Below are positions 6,742-15,979 of a stretch of 64,000 bases of DNA, piece by piece. The notes below the pieces were generated by a model. It saw nothing but the letters and a program-made list of their open reading frames with translations, was not told the DNA's origin and did not search any database. Position 1 is the stretch's first letter. Every line of letters starts with the position of its first letter. The DNA is from Bog-257 sp963834135 (lineage in GTDB: Bacteria > Acidobacteriota > Terriglobia > Terriglobales > Acidobacteriaceae), in assembly GCA_963834135.1 (NCBI GenBank), contig CAWIAN010000006.1, forward strand, positions 62,001 through 126,000, in the 5' to 3' direction. The position numbers and the translations under genes are program-made.

Positions 6742-8457
6742 TTGCGGCCTATTTCCGGTGAGGGAAGTACAATAAGCTACTGCGGGACAACTCGCAAAAA
6801 CCTAGGAGAGCCGACAGCGTCTGCCCAAAGCAAGAGGGTCACTCTTTCACTCGCATTCATTCTCGCTGCTGCGACATTCATCGTATACTTCCCTGTCCGC
6901 AACTACCTTTTTTTCAATATTGATGATGGCAACTATGTTTTCAAGAACCCCCGGGTTCTGGCTGCCTTAAATTGGCCGACGATACGGTGGGCTTTCACCC
7001 ATCCATTCCTTCTCAACTACGATCCCCTTACGTTTCTTGCCCATAATCTCGACGTGCGGCTATTTCACCTTAATCCGGGCTGGCACCACGAGGTAAATGT
7101 TGTTCTTCACATAATTGTTGCGCTGCTAGTCTTCGTGACATTGAAACGGGCTACTGGTTTCGCGGGTCGAAGCTTTATGGTGGCGGCGCTGTTTGCGCTG
7201 CACCCGATTAATGTAGAAAACGTCGCATGGGTGTCAGAACTAAAAACAATGCTCAGCGCCATCTTCTTCTTCATGGCTCTGGGGGCATACCGCTGGTATA
7301 CTCAGCAACTCTCGCCGTTCCGCATGGCGGTGGTGGGGTTTCTGTTTATTTGTGGATTGCTGGCGAAACCCCAAATAATTACCTTTCCATTTGTTCTTTT
7401 ATTGTGGGATTACTGGCCGTTGTGTCGGATGTTTCCTCTGACGGGTGATCACGACGGAACTGGAATAGACAAAGCAACACCCAAGCCTACCGTGCGCGCG
7501 TTAATCAACGAAAAGTATTGGCTGTTCGCCATCGCAGCAGCCGATGCCGTCGTCACCGTCTTCGCGGAAAACAAAACCTCGGTACAGCAATGGCCTTATT
7601 CACTATCGATCCGGGTAGGAAATGGGATACTGTCCTACTCCCGCTATTTAGGAAAAGCTTTTTGGCCGGTTAACCTGGCATTCATGTACCCTCATCCCGG
7701 CAATGCTCTTCGCTGGGGACAGGTTTGGGCGTCCTTCTTATTGCTGGTTGCAGTGACAATCGTCGTCATTGTTCAGAGACAGCGCCGCTATCTTCTTGTG
7801 GGGTGGCTCTGGTTTCTGGGGACCATGGTGCCCATGATTGGACTGATTCAGATTGATTTACCTGCTTTGGCCGATCGCTACGCTTACATATGCTTTGTCG
7901 GTATTTTTATAATGGTTTGTTGGAACATAGCCGACTTCGCCAGGAAGAAAAATCTGCCGGCTTTTGTGTTGCCGGTAGCAAGCCTCTTAGTCTTGCTACT
8001 GCTGGCCATCGCGACTCATCGTCAGCTTAGCTATTGGCATGATAGCGTTGCGGTTTGGACGCATACCTTGCAGGTTATGCCGCATAACCGGCACGCGTAT
8101 GTAAATCTGGGCTACCTGATGCAGGATCAAGGACATCCGAAAGAGGCCTTAGGGTACTTCTATCGCGCCAGCGAGGAACAGCCAGGCGACTACGAGAGTA
8201 ACTTGAATATAGCCTCCCTCGAACACCAGCAAGGAAATTTCGGACAGGCTATTCTGTACTATGAAAAAGTGTTGGCAGTTTCGACAGATAGGCGAACTAA
8301 TGCCCAAGTATGGGCAAACATGGGGCACGCCTACGCAGCACTCGGAGACGACGGTCGTGCCGCAGAATGCTACAGGGAATCCTTGCGCATTCGTTCATTG
8401 CCGGACATTCCGCCACCACGCACTGCTATCGATTGGCTTCGCAAGCATGTGCCCTAG
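6742..8457 (+). CDS. TMTC-like polytopic membrane protein with C-terminal TPRs (paralogue 2)
   Basis: About 571 residues, colinear with the gene at 3636. It keeps the acidic pair of loop 1 as NIDDGNYV, the NYDPLTFLAHNLD block, the HHEVNVVLH segment and RSFMVAALFALHPINVENV. The GLLAKPQIITFPFVLLLWDYWP and LADRYAYICFVGIF regions follow, then TPR-like repeats over the last ~120 residues. It is the most divergent of the five copies: the usual WHPLTW is YDPLTF, and codon use is noticeably more AT-rich. The start is uncertain. The frame opens at TTG 6742 with no clear ribosome site, and no ATG or GTG is available before the first membrane helix. Function is inferred as for paralogue 1. Confidence 0.75.
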   Translation: MRPISGEGSTISYCGTTRKNLGEPTASAQSKRVTLSLAFILAAATFIVYFPVRNYLFFNIDDGNYVFKNPRVLAALNWPTIRWAFTHPFLLNYDPLTFLAHNLDVRLFHLNPGWHHEVNVVLHIIVALLVFVTLKRATGFAGRSFMVAALFALHPINVENVAWVSELKTMLSAIFFFMALGAYRWYTQQLSPFRMAVVGFLFICGLLAKPQIITFPFVLLLWDYWPLCRMFPLTGDHDGTGIDKATPKPTVRALINEKYWLFAIAAADAVVTVFAENKTSVQQWPYSLSIRVGNGILSYSRYLGKAFWPVNLAFMYPHPGNALRWGQVWASFLLLVAVTIVVIVQRQRRYLLVGWLWFLGTMVPMIGLIQIDLPALADRYAYICFVGIFIMVCWNIADFARKKNLPAFVLPVASLLVLLLLAIATHRQLSYWHDSVAVWTHTLQVMPHNRHAYVNLGYLMQDQGHPKEALGYFYRASEEQPGDYESNLNIASLEHQQGNFGQAILYYEKVLAVSTDRRTNAQVWANMGHAYAALGDDGRAAECYRESLRIRSLPDIPPPRTAIDWLRKHVP

Positions 8458-8475
8458 CGACCAAAGCTGGCATCG

Positions 8476-8837
8476 ATGACGACTTGTCAACTAGATGAAC
8501 TCAGGGATAAGGACGCTCAAGACACTGAGAGACCTGGGAAAGGGACGCCACATACCTTCTTGGACTATGCCTATCGACAACAGAACATTGCCGGGAGGCG
8601 GAGGAAGTGTTCAAAAAGTGCATCGACCATAGACGGGCCTGAACCCTTGTGGCCGCTGAGTTCCTGGATGATACCCCGCTCTCCCGGAATTCTGTAATTA
8701 CCCTGAGTAACGTGTTGTTACATTTGAGGGTCGCAAAACCGTTGGAGCTCTCGTTGATAATGAATGCCGTGTGGTTGCTGGACGGGCTACGCCAGCATGA
8801 CCGCATTCCACCCCGCATCAGCGAAAGCATGGCATAA
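8476..8837 (+). pseudogene. Possible decayed TPR-protein fragment
   Basis: Short coding-like pieces in different frames join into a TPR-like unit. LDYAYRQQN (near 8562) continues after a frame change as EAEEVFKKCIDHRRA, followed by a stop and then a further open stretch (from GTG 8649 to 8837). The first two pieces look like helices A and B of a TPR, similar to the tails of the neighbouring membrane proteins. No intact gene can be built, so this is read as a remnant. The rest of 8458-8892 holds nothing recognisable. Confidence 0.35.
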
Positions 8838-8892
8838 CTCCTTGAGCCCGGGCCGCGAAGCTGCGGGTGTCACGCCTACACCACGTGATGCA

Positions 8893-10230
8893 TCAGGGAT
8901 TATTCACGAACGGATTCACCCAGTGGAATCCGCGATTCATCATCGGATACTGTTGCGGGTCCGACATATTCACTCGGATCAGTTTTGCGTTCACTTGTTG
9001 GGCGCCGAGCTTACCTTGTAGAACAAGCGTGTCTGGAGTAGGCAGGTCCAACGTGAGATGACCCGTGAACTGCGGGTTTTGAGTGCTCACCAGGCGCACG
9101 TCCTTCTCCTGGCTGTCGATATTCATGTTGTAACTCTGCTGCCTGCCATCAACCGATTGGACGACAAGAACGCTTGGGGAGTCGAAGATCATCTGTTGCC
9201 AGAGCGCGCCGTTCGTAGTTACCAATTGCTGAATAATGCCGTCAAGGCTAAGCTGGTTCACTGTCCAAACACCGCGTATTGGAGGCGGCAACGCGGCGGT
9301 CTCGCTTTTCAGATCACTGATCGATTGGCGCCCGGCAAGAAACGCGATGGACGCTCCGAAAACGACCGGTAGCGCGAGTGCTACCCAGTTCAGGGCTTTG
9401 TCGTTCATAAGCGGGACTTCGGGTACCGGGTCAGCTCTACGATTGAATATAAATACGTTGGTAAGCCGCCGCATCTCAGGGAGCAAGAGGAACAGACACA
9501 TCAGAACCAGATGAATCGAGAATATCTTCCGGGGCACGTCATAGCACAAATTCAACATCAGCACATTGGTCATCAACGCGAAACTGACCAGCGCACCGAG
9601 CGTGGTGAGGCGAGGAATTAAGAGAAGCACACCGCCAAGCGTTTCGCCAATGCCTCCGAACAAGCTATACGCCTGCGAAGCTCCCATGAACGTCCACAAC
9701 ATGTTCATCGGGGTGGCGCGACCGAACGCTTGGCTTTGTCTCGCCAGCGTTGGCGGAGTGAATTGGGCGCCAATAAGCTTTTTAACCCCATACCCCAGCA
9801 TCGCCCAAGCTAGTGTCATCCGCATCAGGAAACGCAGCCACCGATACAACCCTTCATAGTTCGGGCGCTTACGATCCAGCCCGGACCAAATCAGGGTAAC
9901 GAAAGCCGCCGCAATGATCAGGCAGAGAATCAAGACATAGTCATACAACTGGTCGCCGCTGCCATTGGGTATCTCACGCAGATCATTGGTGGGTAAATGG
10001 AGGAAGGTGGTGCCAACCCAAGTGACAGCCGCATGACATAGACGGATCCAAGAATTGCCTTGCAATGACTCTATGGTTTGATAGCTCGAGCGCGAGCCGA
10101 TCGGACCGGGAGCGACATACAGCAGGAAGTACACGAACGTGAATCGAAATCCGATCTTGGTTGCCAGTGACCATTTTGTCGGCTCGGAGGTAGCTGAGAC
10201 GGGAGCTTCCCGCTGCAATTGGGGGATCAT
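8893..10230 (-). CDS. DoxX-like multi-helix membrane protein with C-terminal beta-rich domain
   Basis: This encodes 445 residues. The N-terminal ~300 contain about six to eight hydrophobic segments with DoxX-type signatures: the GGIGETLGGVLLLIPRLTTLG block, then the MTNVLMLNLCYDVPRK segment. The last ~130 residues follow a further membrane helix and look like an extracytoplasmic, lipocalin-like beta domain ending NRGFHWVNPF. The family is annotated as DoxX-like, and its biochemical role is not well defined. The ATG at 10230 has AGGA and GAGGG just upstream. It is the last gene of a minus-strand run (VWA protein, three TMTC-like proteins, this gene) and may be co-transcribed with them. Confidence 0.8.
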   Translation of the reverse strand: MIPQLQREAPVSATSEPTKWSLATKIGFRFTFVYFLLYVAPGPIGSRSSYQTIESLQGNSWIRLCHAAVTWVGTTFLHLPTNDLREIPNGSGDQLYDYVLILCLIIAAAFVTLIWSGLDRKRPNYEGLYRWLRFLMRMTLAWAMLGYGVKKLIGAQFTPPTLARQSQAFGRATPMNMLWTFMGASQAYSLFGGIGETLGGVLLLIPRLTTLGALVSFALMTNVLMLNLCYDVPRKIFSIHLVLMCLFLLLPEMRRLTNVFIFNRRADPVPEVPLMNDKALNWVALALPVVFGASIAFLAGRQSISDLKSETAALPPPIRGVWTVNQLSLDGIIQQLVTTNGALWQQMIFDSPSVLVVQSVDGRQQSYNMNIDSQEKDVRLVSTQNPQFTGHLTLDLPTPDTLVLQGKLGAQQVNAKLIRVNMSDPQQYPMMNRGFHWVNPFVNNP

Positions 10231-10387
10231 GGGCCCTCTTCCTGGGATTGCAAAAATCTGGGCTGACAGCCCCTCGTACCGGCGGATGCGGGGCTAAGTC
10301 TCAGCATTATCGCTCCGGCAAACCGATTGCGCAACAACTTCAGGGGCTCAGCGCCGGTTGTCGACGCCCTGGTACTTGCCGATGGCG

Positions 10388-12046
10388 TCATGGAGCCGTA
10401 TCGTCCTCCACGAGAATTTTGTCCGCCCGGAGGCTACACTCGCGGGCAGCCTGATCGTCGCCTAATGCACGGTAAGCTCGCGACATATGTAGCAAAGCGA
10501 GGCGCTTCTGCGTTGGTACACTGGAGGGCGCCTCCAAGGCACGGCGGTAATGGGAAATTGCCTCAACCAGGTTACCTCGTCCCTCCTCATACATAGCCAA
10601 TTCGATGTTGCTCAGCGGATCGTCAGGCCGCATCTCCAGCGCATTCCTGATGTAAGGGGCTGCTTCTGCCTGCCGGTCTTCTAATGTTAGCGTGTATCCA
10701 AGACTTTGCTGGGCAATGAAGTTATTTCGTGGCGTAACTTCCAGCGACCTCGACCACACCGCCACGCTGCTGGACCAATATCGGGTTTGATAACGAGCAC
10801 CCGTGCCGAGCGCCAGCAAGATCAATGCGAGCAGGACAGCGCTGACTGTCACCGGCAGCCGCAGTCTTCTCGCACAATCGGCGTATCCCCAGCAAAATAT
10901 GATGAAAATGCCGATGAACGACTGATAGGCGTACCGATCGGCCATACCCTGCTCCCACACCTGAATCAGCCCAATCATCGGGAGTAGCGCGATCAGGAAC
11001 CAGAGCCAGCCCACCACCAAGTACCGGTGGCGTCTTCCCATAAACACCGACACGCTGATCGCGGCAAGCAGCGCCAAAGCTCCCAACACCTGCCATACGG
11101 CAATCGAGTTCCCTGGATGGGGATAAAACGGCGACAACCCCGCCGGCCACACCGCCTTGCCTAGGTATCGTGCGTAAGAAATAATCGCATTCTCGATCCT
11201 AACCGTTAAGGTAAACGGCCACTTCTGCGGCGGACCGACCTCTTGTGCCAGCATGGTGATGATTGCGCTGCCGAGGCCGATAACGAACAAGGGGATTTTT
11301 TCTTTGAATAGCTGCCAAAACGACTGTTGCGGTAAGGAGTCGGGAGCAGGGTCGGCCGATATCGTTCTCGCTGCCATCCGCTGCAACGGCCAGTAGTCCC
11401 ACAATAACAGCAAAACCGGGATTGGGATGATCTGAGGCTTACACATCAGCCCTAGCAGGTAAAAAGCCGCAACCAAGGCATAGCGCCCGTCGCCCGGCCG
11501 GCGCGCGTACCACCGGTAAGCCGCAAAAACCAGCAGAAAAAAGATCATGCTGAGAAGTGTCTTGCGCTCAGAGATCCACGCGACAGGTTCTACGTTGATG
11601 GGATGCAACGCGAACAACGCTGCTACCGCGAAGCTTCGTGCCGTGTAACCGGTCGCCTGCCTCAAGACCCAGAACAACAACATCACACAGACGATATGCA
11701 GGACTACATTCACCACGTGGTGCGCGCCTGCATTGAACCCAAACAGCTGAATATCCAGTCCGTGTGAGACCCAGGTAAGCGGATGCCAGTTGTGGCAATA
11801 TCCGCGCTCAAGAAAGGCCCAGCGGAGTGATGCTTTAGTGAGGCCATCGTGGAGATACGGGTTCTTCGCCACGTACCACGGATCGTCATAGTTGAGAAAC
11901 GGGTAATGACGGACCGGAGTGTAAATGACAACCGTGGATAGGAGTAGCAGCAGGTTCAACAGCAGTAGCCGGGTACCCGAGCATTGCGTCAATTGTACAG
12001 GCCGCTGCGACACGACTTCTCTTGTCTGGGTCCCTACCGAAAGCAA
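10388..12046 (-). CDS. TMTC-like polytopic membrane protein with C-terminal TPRs (paralogue 3)
   Basis: About 552 residues. Conserved blocks in order are NYDDPWYV (loop 1 acidic pair), NWHPLTWVSHGLD, HHVVNVVLH, RSFAVAALFALHPINVEPV with WISERKTLLS, CKPQIIPIPVLLLLWDYWPL and MADRYAYQSFIGIF. A TPR-like tail follows (YIRNALEMRPDD, AISHYRRALEAP). It shares the GT-C-like layout of paralogue 1. TTG 12046 is supported by GAGGA seven bases upstream. The 282 bases before it, up to the next paralogue, hold no recognisable gene, so it may have its own promoter or be read through from upstream. Confidence 0.8.
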   Translation of the reverse strand: MLSVGTQTREVVSQRPVQLTQCSGTRLLLLNLLLLLSTVVIYTPVRHYPFLNYDDPWYVAKNPYLHDGLTKASLRWAFLERGYCHNWHPLTWVSHGLDIQLFGFNAGAHHVVNVVLHIVCVMLLFWVLRQATGYTARSFAVAALFALHPINVEPVAWISERKTLLSMIFFLLVFAAYRWYARRPGDGRYALVAAFYLLGLMCKPQIIPIPVLLLLWDYWPLQRMAARTISADPAPDSLPQQSFWQLFKEKIPLFVIGLGSAIITMLAQEVGPPQKWPFTLTVRIENAIISYARYLGKAVWPAGLSPFYPHPGNSIAVWQVLGALALLAAISVSVFMGRRHRYLVVGWLWFLIALLPMIGLIQVWEQGMADRYAYQSFIGIFIIFCWGYADCARRLRLPVTVSAVLLALILLALGTGARYQTRYWSSSVAVWSRSLEVTPRNNFIAQQSLGYTLTLEDRQAEAAPYIRNALEMRPDDPLSNIELAMYEEGRGNLVEAISHYRRALEAPSSVPTQKRLALLHMSRAYRALGDDQAARECSLRADKILVEDDTAP

Positions 12047-12328
12047 AGCAATCCTCGTTTTAGACCGTTCAAAGTGTCTCGTCCTATGTGACGCCCAGAA
12101 GACCCCACTACAAGTCGCGCCGCCTTATCCGACCGGCGTTTCCCACTGGAACTGCGTATGTAAGGCCCCTTTGGTCCACTACAATTGCGCAAGCATCACA
12201 CAATGTAAAGACGTCATCAGTGTTTCTGGGTGCAGGCATTGTCTCTCTTATAAATACTTTCCGCAACTCGTCTGTACCATGAAATACGAGGTAAGGAGTT
12301 CCCTGTAGACATGCCTCGGCGTGTCTAT

Positions 12329-14209
12329 TCACTCGCTTAGCAGCCGGTCGGCCTTACGCTGGGCCTCGATGATGTTGCTCGACAGAAGTTCGGCCTTCTG
12401 TCGGGCGGCCGCAGCCTTTTCCTTTTGCCCTCCGGCATCCAAAGCCCCTGCCAACAGAAGATACCCGAAATCGGTAGGACGCAGTTGCTCTGCGTTGGAG
12501 TATGCCTCGACCGCTAGAGGCATATCCCCTGTCCGCTGCGCCACCACGCCCAGGCTGATCCAGGCGCCAACGAATTCGGGGTCGATTTGCACAGCCCGCT
12601 TGAGGTTCTCCCGCGCATTCAGAAGATCGCCATTGGCTTTGTACGCGTATCCAAGGTTGTTGAAGGCGCGCGACTGGGTTCGGGGATTGCGGGCGATTTC
12701 GGTGGCCTTTTTGTACCACTCGATGGCGCCGGGATAGTTATGATGCAGCTGCTCGTAAACACCCAGGTTGAGGATGCAGTTCGGATCGTAAGGATAGTCA
12801 ATGTAAGCGGCGCGAAAATGCGGAATAGCTTCTTCGGCGCGCCCTTGCTTAAGCAGCGTTGTGCCGAGGTTATTCTCCGCAACCCAGTTGTTGCTGGTTA
12901 CGTCGAGAGTGTGGGTCCATAACGTGATGTAGTCATTCCAAAGCTCGACTTGCCGGTGTGCCGTCGCCGCAAGCGCGACTAGGACCGCGACAGCCACGAC
13001 GCGAACCAGCCGCAAGCGCGGAACTATGTCAGCAGCCCACTCCCCTACCAGCCAGCAGATCATCAGGAAAAGGCCGACAAATGGCAGGTACCCGTAGCGA
13101 TCGGCCATGGCTTGCGTGCCCACTTGCTTGAGGCCGATCATCGGAACCAGCGTTCCCAGGAACCACAGCCATCCGACCGTCAGATAGCGCTTGCGATAGG
13201 CAATCGCGACGCCAGCCGTGATCGCCAACAGAAGAAGGACCGCGCCGGCGACTTGCCAGATTTTGTAATAGACCAGCGGAAAGGGATAGAAGAGGGCCAG
13301 CGACGAAGGCCACACGGCTTTTCCTAGATAGCGTACATACGAAATGATTGCGTTTTCCAGCCGCAGACCGCGGGCAAACCCGCTGGTTGCTCCTCCGCCC
13401 GTCTGTGCGCCGATCGTCACGAAAGCACTCAGTCCGCAGAGCACAAAGAGCGGCACCTTCTCCCAGATGAGGGCCGACAGTGTCCTTGCCGGAAATTCCT
13501 GAGTAGCAGCGGGCTCAGCGACTGAGGCTGGGGCTCCGAATGAAAAACGCTGCAACGGCCAGTAGTCCCAGAGCAGTAGAACGAACGGCAACGTGATCAC
13601 CTGCGGCTTCGACATCAAGCCGAGCGCGAACAACAGGGCAACCACGACATAGCGCGTGTCCTTGGGCTTATGCGCATACCAGCGATAAGCGCCCAGAGTC
13701 AGAAGGAAGAACAACATGCTAAGCAGATTCTTGCGCTCAGCGATCCAGGCGACCGATTCGACATTGATGGGATGCAGGGCAAAAAGAGCAGCGACCATCC
13801 AACTGCGCCCGAGATAACCGGTGGCCCGTTGCAACACCCAAAAAAGCACCAGCGCATTGATCAAGTGCAACGCAAGATTGATGTCGTGAGGACCTGCGGG
13901 ATCGTCGCCAAACAGTTGCCAGTCCAGCGCATGGGAAAGCCAAGTGACGGGATGCCAATTGGCGGCGTCCCGAGTCTTCATGGCCCACTTGATTGTTTCC
14001 CAATGGAGTCCGGCTTTGACGTGCAGGTTCTCGGTGACATAGTCGGGATCGTCGTAGTCAGCGAAGGGCTGCCAGTGCACCGGATAGTAGGTGGCGAGAA
14101 CCCCAATCGCCAGCGCCAGGCTAAGCAGAAGCATCTGGGCGCGTGGCGAAGACAGAGGATGGGAGGGCCTGTGACTCTGCTGGGCAGGCTCGAAGTCAAC
14201 AGAAGTCAT
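12329..14209 (-). CDS. TMTC-like polytopic membrane protein with extended TPR tail (paralogue 4)
   Basis: At 626 residues this is the longest of the five copies. Hydrophobic helices fill residues 25-400, with NYxDD-type loop 1 changed to ADYDDPDYV, NWHPVTWLSHALD, HDINLALHLIN and RSWMVAALFALHPINVESV followed by WIAERKNLLS. The tail has at least four TPR units (LLKQGRAEEAIPHFRAAY, YPGAIEWYKKA, LNARENLKRAVQIDPE, MPLAVEAYSNAEQLRP), more than its paralogues. ATG 14209 has GAGGGG immediately upstream. It lies 75 bases after paralogue 5 on the same strand and is probably co-transcribed with it. The longer TPR tail suggests a different protein partner. Confidence 0.82.
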   Translation of the reverse strand: MTSVDFEPAQQSHRPSHPLSSPRAQMLLLSLALAIGVLATYYPVHWQPFADYDDPDYVTENLHVKAGLHWETIKWAMKTRDAANWHPVTWLSHALDWQLFGDDPAGPHDINLALHLINALVLFWVLQRATGYLGRSWMVAALFALHPINVESVAWIAERKNLLSMLFFLLTLGAYRWYAHKPKDTRYVVVALLFALGLMSKPQVITLPFVLLLWDYWPLQRFSFGAPASVAEPAATQEFPARTLSALIWEKVPLFVLCGLSAFVTIGAQTGGGATSGFARGLRLENAIISYVRYLGKAVWPSSLALFYPFPLVYYKIWQVAGAVLLLLAITAGVAIAYRKRYLTVGWLWFLGTLVPMIGLKQVGTQAMADRYGYLPFVGLFLMICWLVGEWAADIVPRLRLVRVVAVAVLVALAATAHRQVELWNDYITLWTHTLDVTSNNWVAENNLGTTLLKQGRAEEAIPHFRAAYIDYPYDPNCILNLGVYEQLHHNYPGAIEWYKKATEIARNPRTQSRAFNNLGYAYKANGDLLNARENLKRAVQIDPEFVGAWISLGVVAQRTGDMPLAVEAYSNAEQLRPTDFGYLLLAGALDAGGQKEKAAAARQKAELLSSNIIEAQRKADRLLSE

Positions 14210-14284
14210 TCCCCTCCTCTCAATGGCCGCGCGATTTGCGCTTATCGCCAGCTGAGTTCAACCACTCTCCAAGAGGCCATAACA

Positions 14285-15919
14285 TTAGGGACCCTGCATC
14301 CTTTTCGCGGCATCGAAGCATTGCCGCGCCTTGTCGGCATCGCCAAGATCGCGATATGCAAGGCCCATGTTGTTCAGCGCTTGAATCTTCAGCGACTGGC
14401 TCGTCGTTAGAATAATAGCTTTCTTGTACTGCTCGATCGCACCCTGCAAATTGCCGTGCCGCTGATCGTAGAAGCCGATATTAAAGTTGCTGATGGGGTC
14501 GACGGGATGGATCACGGCTGCCTCGCGAAAGTGGCCAATGGCTTCTTCCAAGCGGTTCGCGGTCATCAGCGCTCCACCCAAGTCGTCCTGCGCAACGTAA
14601 TTCGGTGCAGTGACTTCGATGGTGTGCGTCCAAAGTGTTACGTTGTCGGCCCAGTACCCGATCTGCCGATGAGCCACAATCGTAAGCGCAAAAACGACTG
14701 CACAGCTGACTGTGGGCAATAAAGCAGCAGGCAGGCGCTTCTGACCAGCGTAGTCTGCCACGCCCCAGCAGATCATGATGAAAATGCCCAGCAGCGGAAG
14801 ATAGGCATAGCGGTCCGCCATCGCCTGCCGGCCGACCTGCACCAGGCCGATCATCGGAACCATCGTGCCAAGGAACCACAGCCATCCGACCAGCAGATAC
14901 CGGTGCGATCTCCGGTTCGCAGCGAGCATTGTGATGGCCAGCAAAATCAGAAGCCCGCCATAAACCTGCCAGCCTGGCAATGAATCTCCGGGATGTGGAT
15001 ACATCGGCGCCAGGCGCGTCGGCCAAAGCGCCTTCTCAAGGTACTTCACATAAGAGACGATGGCGTTTGAGAGCCGAACCCCGAGCGGAGAAGAGGCAAG
15101 CGAAAGCACGGCCCCTCCTGCGCGTTGTGCCTTCATCGTGATTACCGCGCTGGCAGCCGCGATGGCGAATAGCGGAAGCTTCTCCTCCAGCAGCGCGCGA
15201 AAGCTCTTCTGCGGAAAACCTAGATCGCTCGCCGGCTCCTTTCCGACCGCCATGCGGCGTAATGGCCAGTAGTCCCATAAAAGAAGCACGAACGGGAACG
15301 TAATGATCTGCGGCTTCGCCATCAACCCCAGAGCAAATAACACCGCAACCACGACGTAGCGGCCGATCTGCGGCTTGCTGACGTACCAGCGATAAGCTCC
15401 CAGGGCGAGCAGAAAGAACATCATGCTGAGTACAGTTTTGCGCTCTGAAACCCAGACGACCGACTCAACATTGATGGGATGGACCGCAAATAGCGCAGCC
15501 ACTACAAAACTGCGCCCGGCATAGCCGGTCGCCCGCCATAACACCCAGAAGAGCAGGACCGCATTCAGTGCCTGGAGCAGCATGCTGGTCTGGTGATGTC
15601 CGGCCGGGTCCTGATCGTAAAGCTGGAAATCCAGCGCGTGCGAGAGCCAGGTGAGCGGGTGCCAGTTGCCGGCGTCGTAGGAGGTGAAGGCCCAAGTCAC
15701 GGTGTCCCAGGTCAGACCGTTCTGGACGTGCAGATTCTCGGTGACATAGACATTGTCGTCATAGTTGACGAATGGATGACTCCTGACCGGGTAGTAGAGG
15801 GCAATGCTGAGAATGATGAGTATTAATGAGAAGAGGTAAGGACGCGCTTCGGAGAGCGCCGACGGGGGTGCCGGATGCGAACGCACTTGCTCACCAGGTT
15901 GCAAGCCGACCGAACTCAC
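14285..15919 (-). CDS. TMTC-like polytopic membrane protein with C-terminal TPRs (paralogue 5)
   Basis: This encodes 544 residues. Loop 1 carries NYDDNVYV, followed by NWHPLTWLSHALD, the HHQTSMLLQALN variant of the usual HHxxNLLLH block, RSFVVAALFAVHPINVESV with WVSERKTVLS, MAKPQIITFPFVLLLWDYWP and MADRYAYLPLLGIF. Its TPR tail spans about residues 430-540. GTG 15919 is preceded by GGGGGTAAG. It is the second gene in the minus-strand run, 60 bases downstream of the VWA gene and 75 bases upstream of paralogue 4. Predicted function as for paralogue 1. Confidence 0.82.
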   Translation of the reverse strand: MSSVGLQPGEQVRSHPAPPSALSEARPYLFSLILIILSIALYYPVRSHPFVNYDDNVYVTENLHVQNGLTWDTVTWAFTSYDAGNWHPLTWLSHALDFQLYDQDPAGHHQTSMLLQALNAVLLFWVLWRATGYAGRSFVVAALFAVHPINVESVVWVSERKTVLSMMFFLLALGAYRWYVSKPQIGRYVVVAVLFALGLMAKPQIITFPFVLLLWDYWPLRRMAVGKEPASDLGFPQKSFRALLEEKLPLFAIAAASAVITMKAQRAGGAVLSLASSPLGVRLSNAIVSYVKYLEKALWPTRLAPMYPHPGDSLPGWQVYGGLLILLAITMLAANRRSHRYLLVGWLWFLGTMVPMIGLVQVGRQAMADRYAYLPLLGIFIMICWGVADYAGQKRLPAALLPTVSCAVVFALTIVAHRQIGYWADNVTLWTHTIEVTAPNYVAQDDLGGALMTANRLEEAIGHFREAAVIHPVDPISNFNIGFYDQRHGNLQGAIEQYKKAIILTTSQSLKIQALNNMGLAYRDLGDADKARQCFDAAKRMQGP

Positions 15920-15979
15920 CTTACCCCCTACGCTCGACGAGTATACCCGATTACTTTTCGTCGATTGCAGGGCGCGAAG

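Noticed and set aside
12108..12332. Short open frame on the minus strand between TMTC-like paralogues 3 and 4
   Set aside because: No ribosome site, no similarity that I recognise, and neighbouring frames are equally open; treated as spacer.
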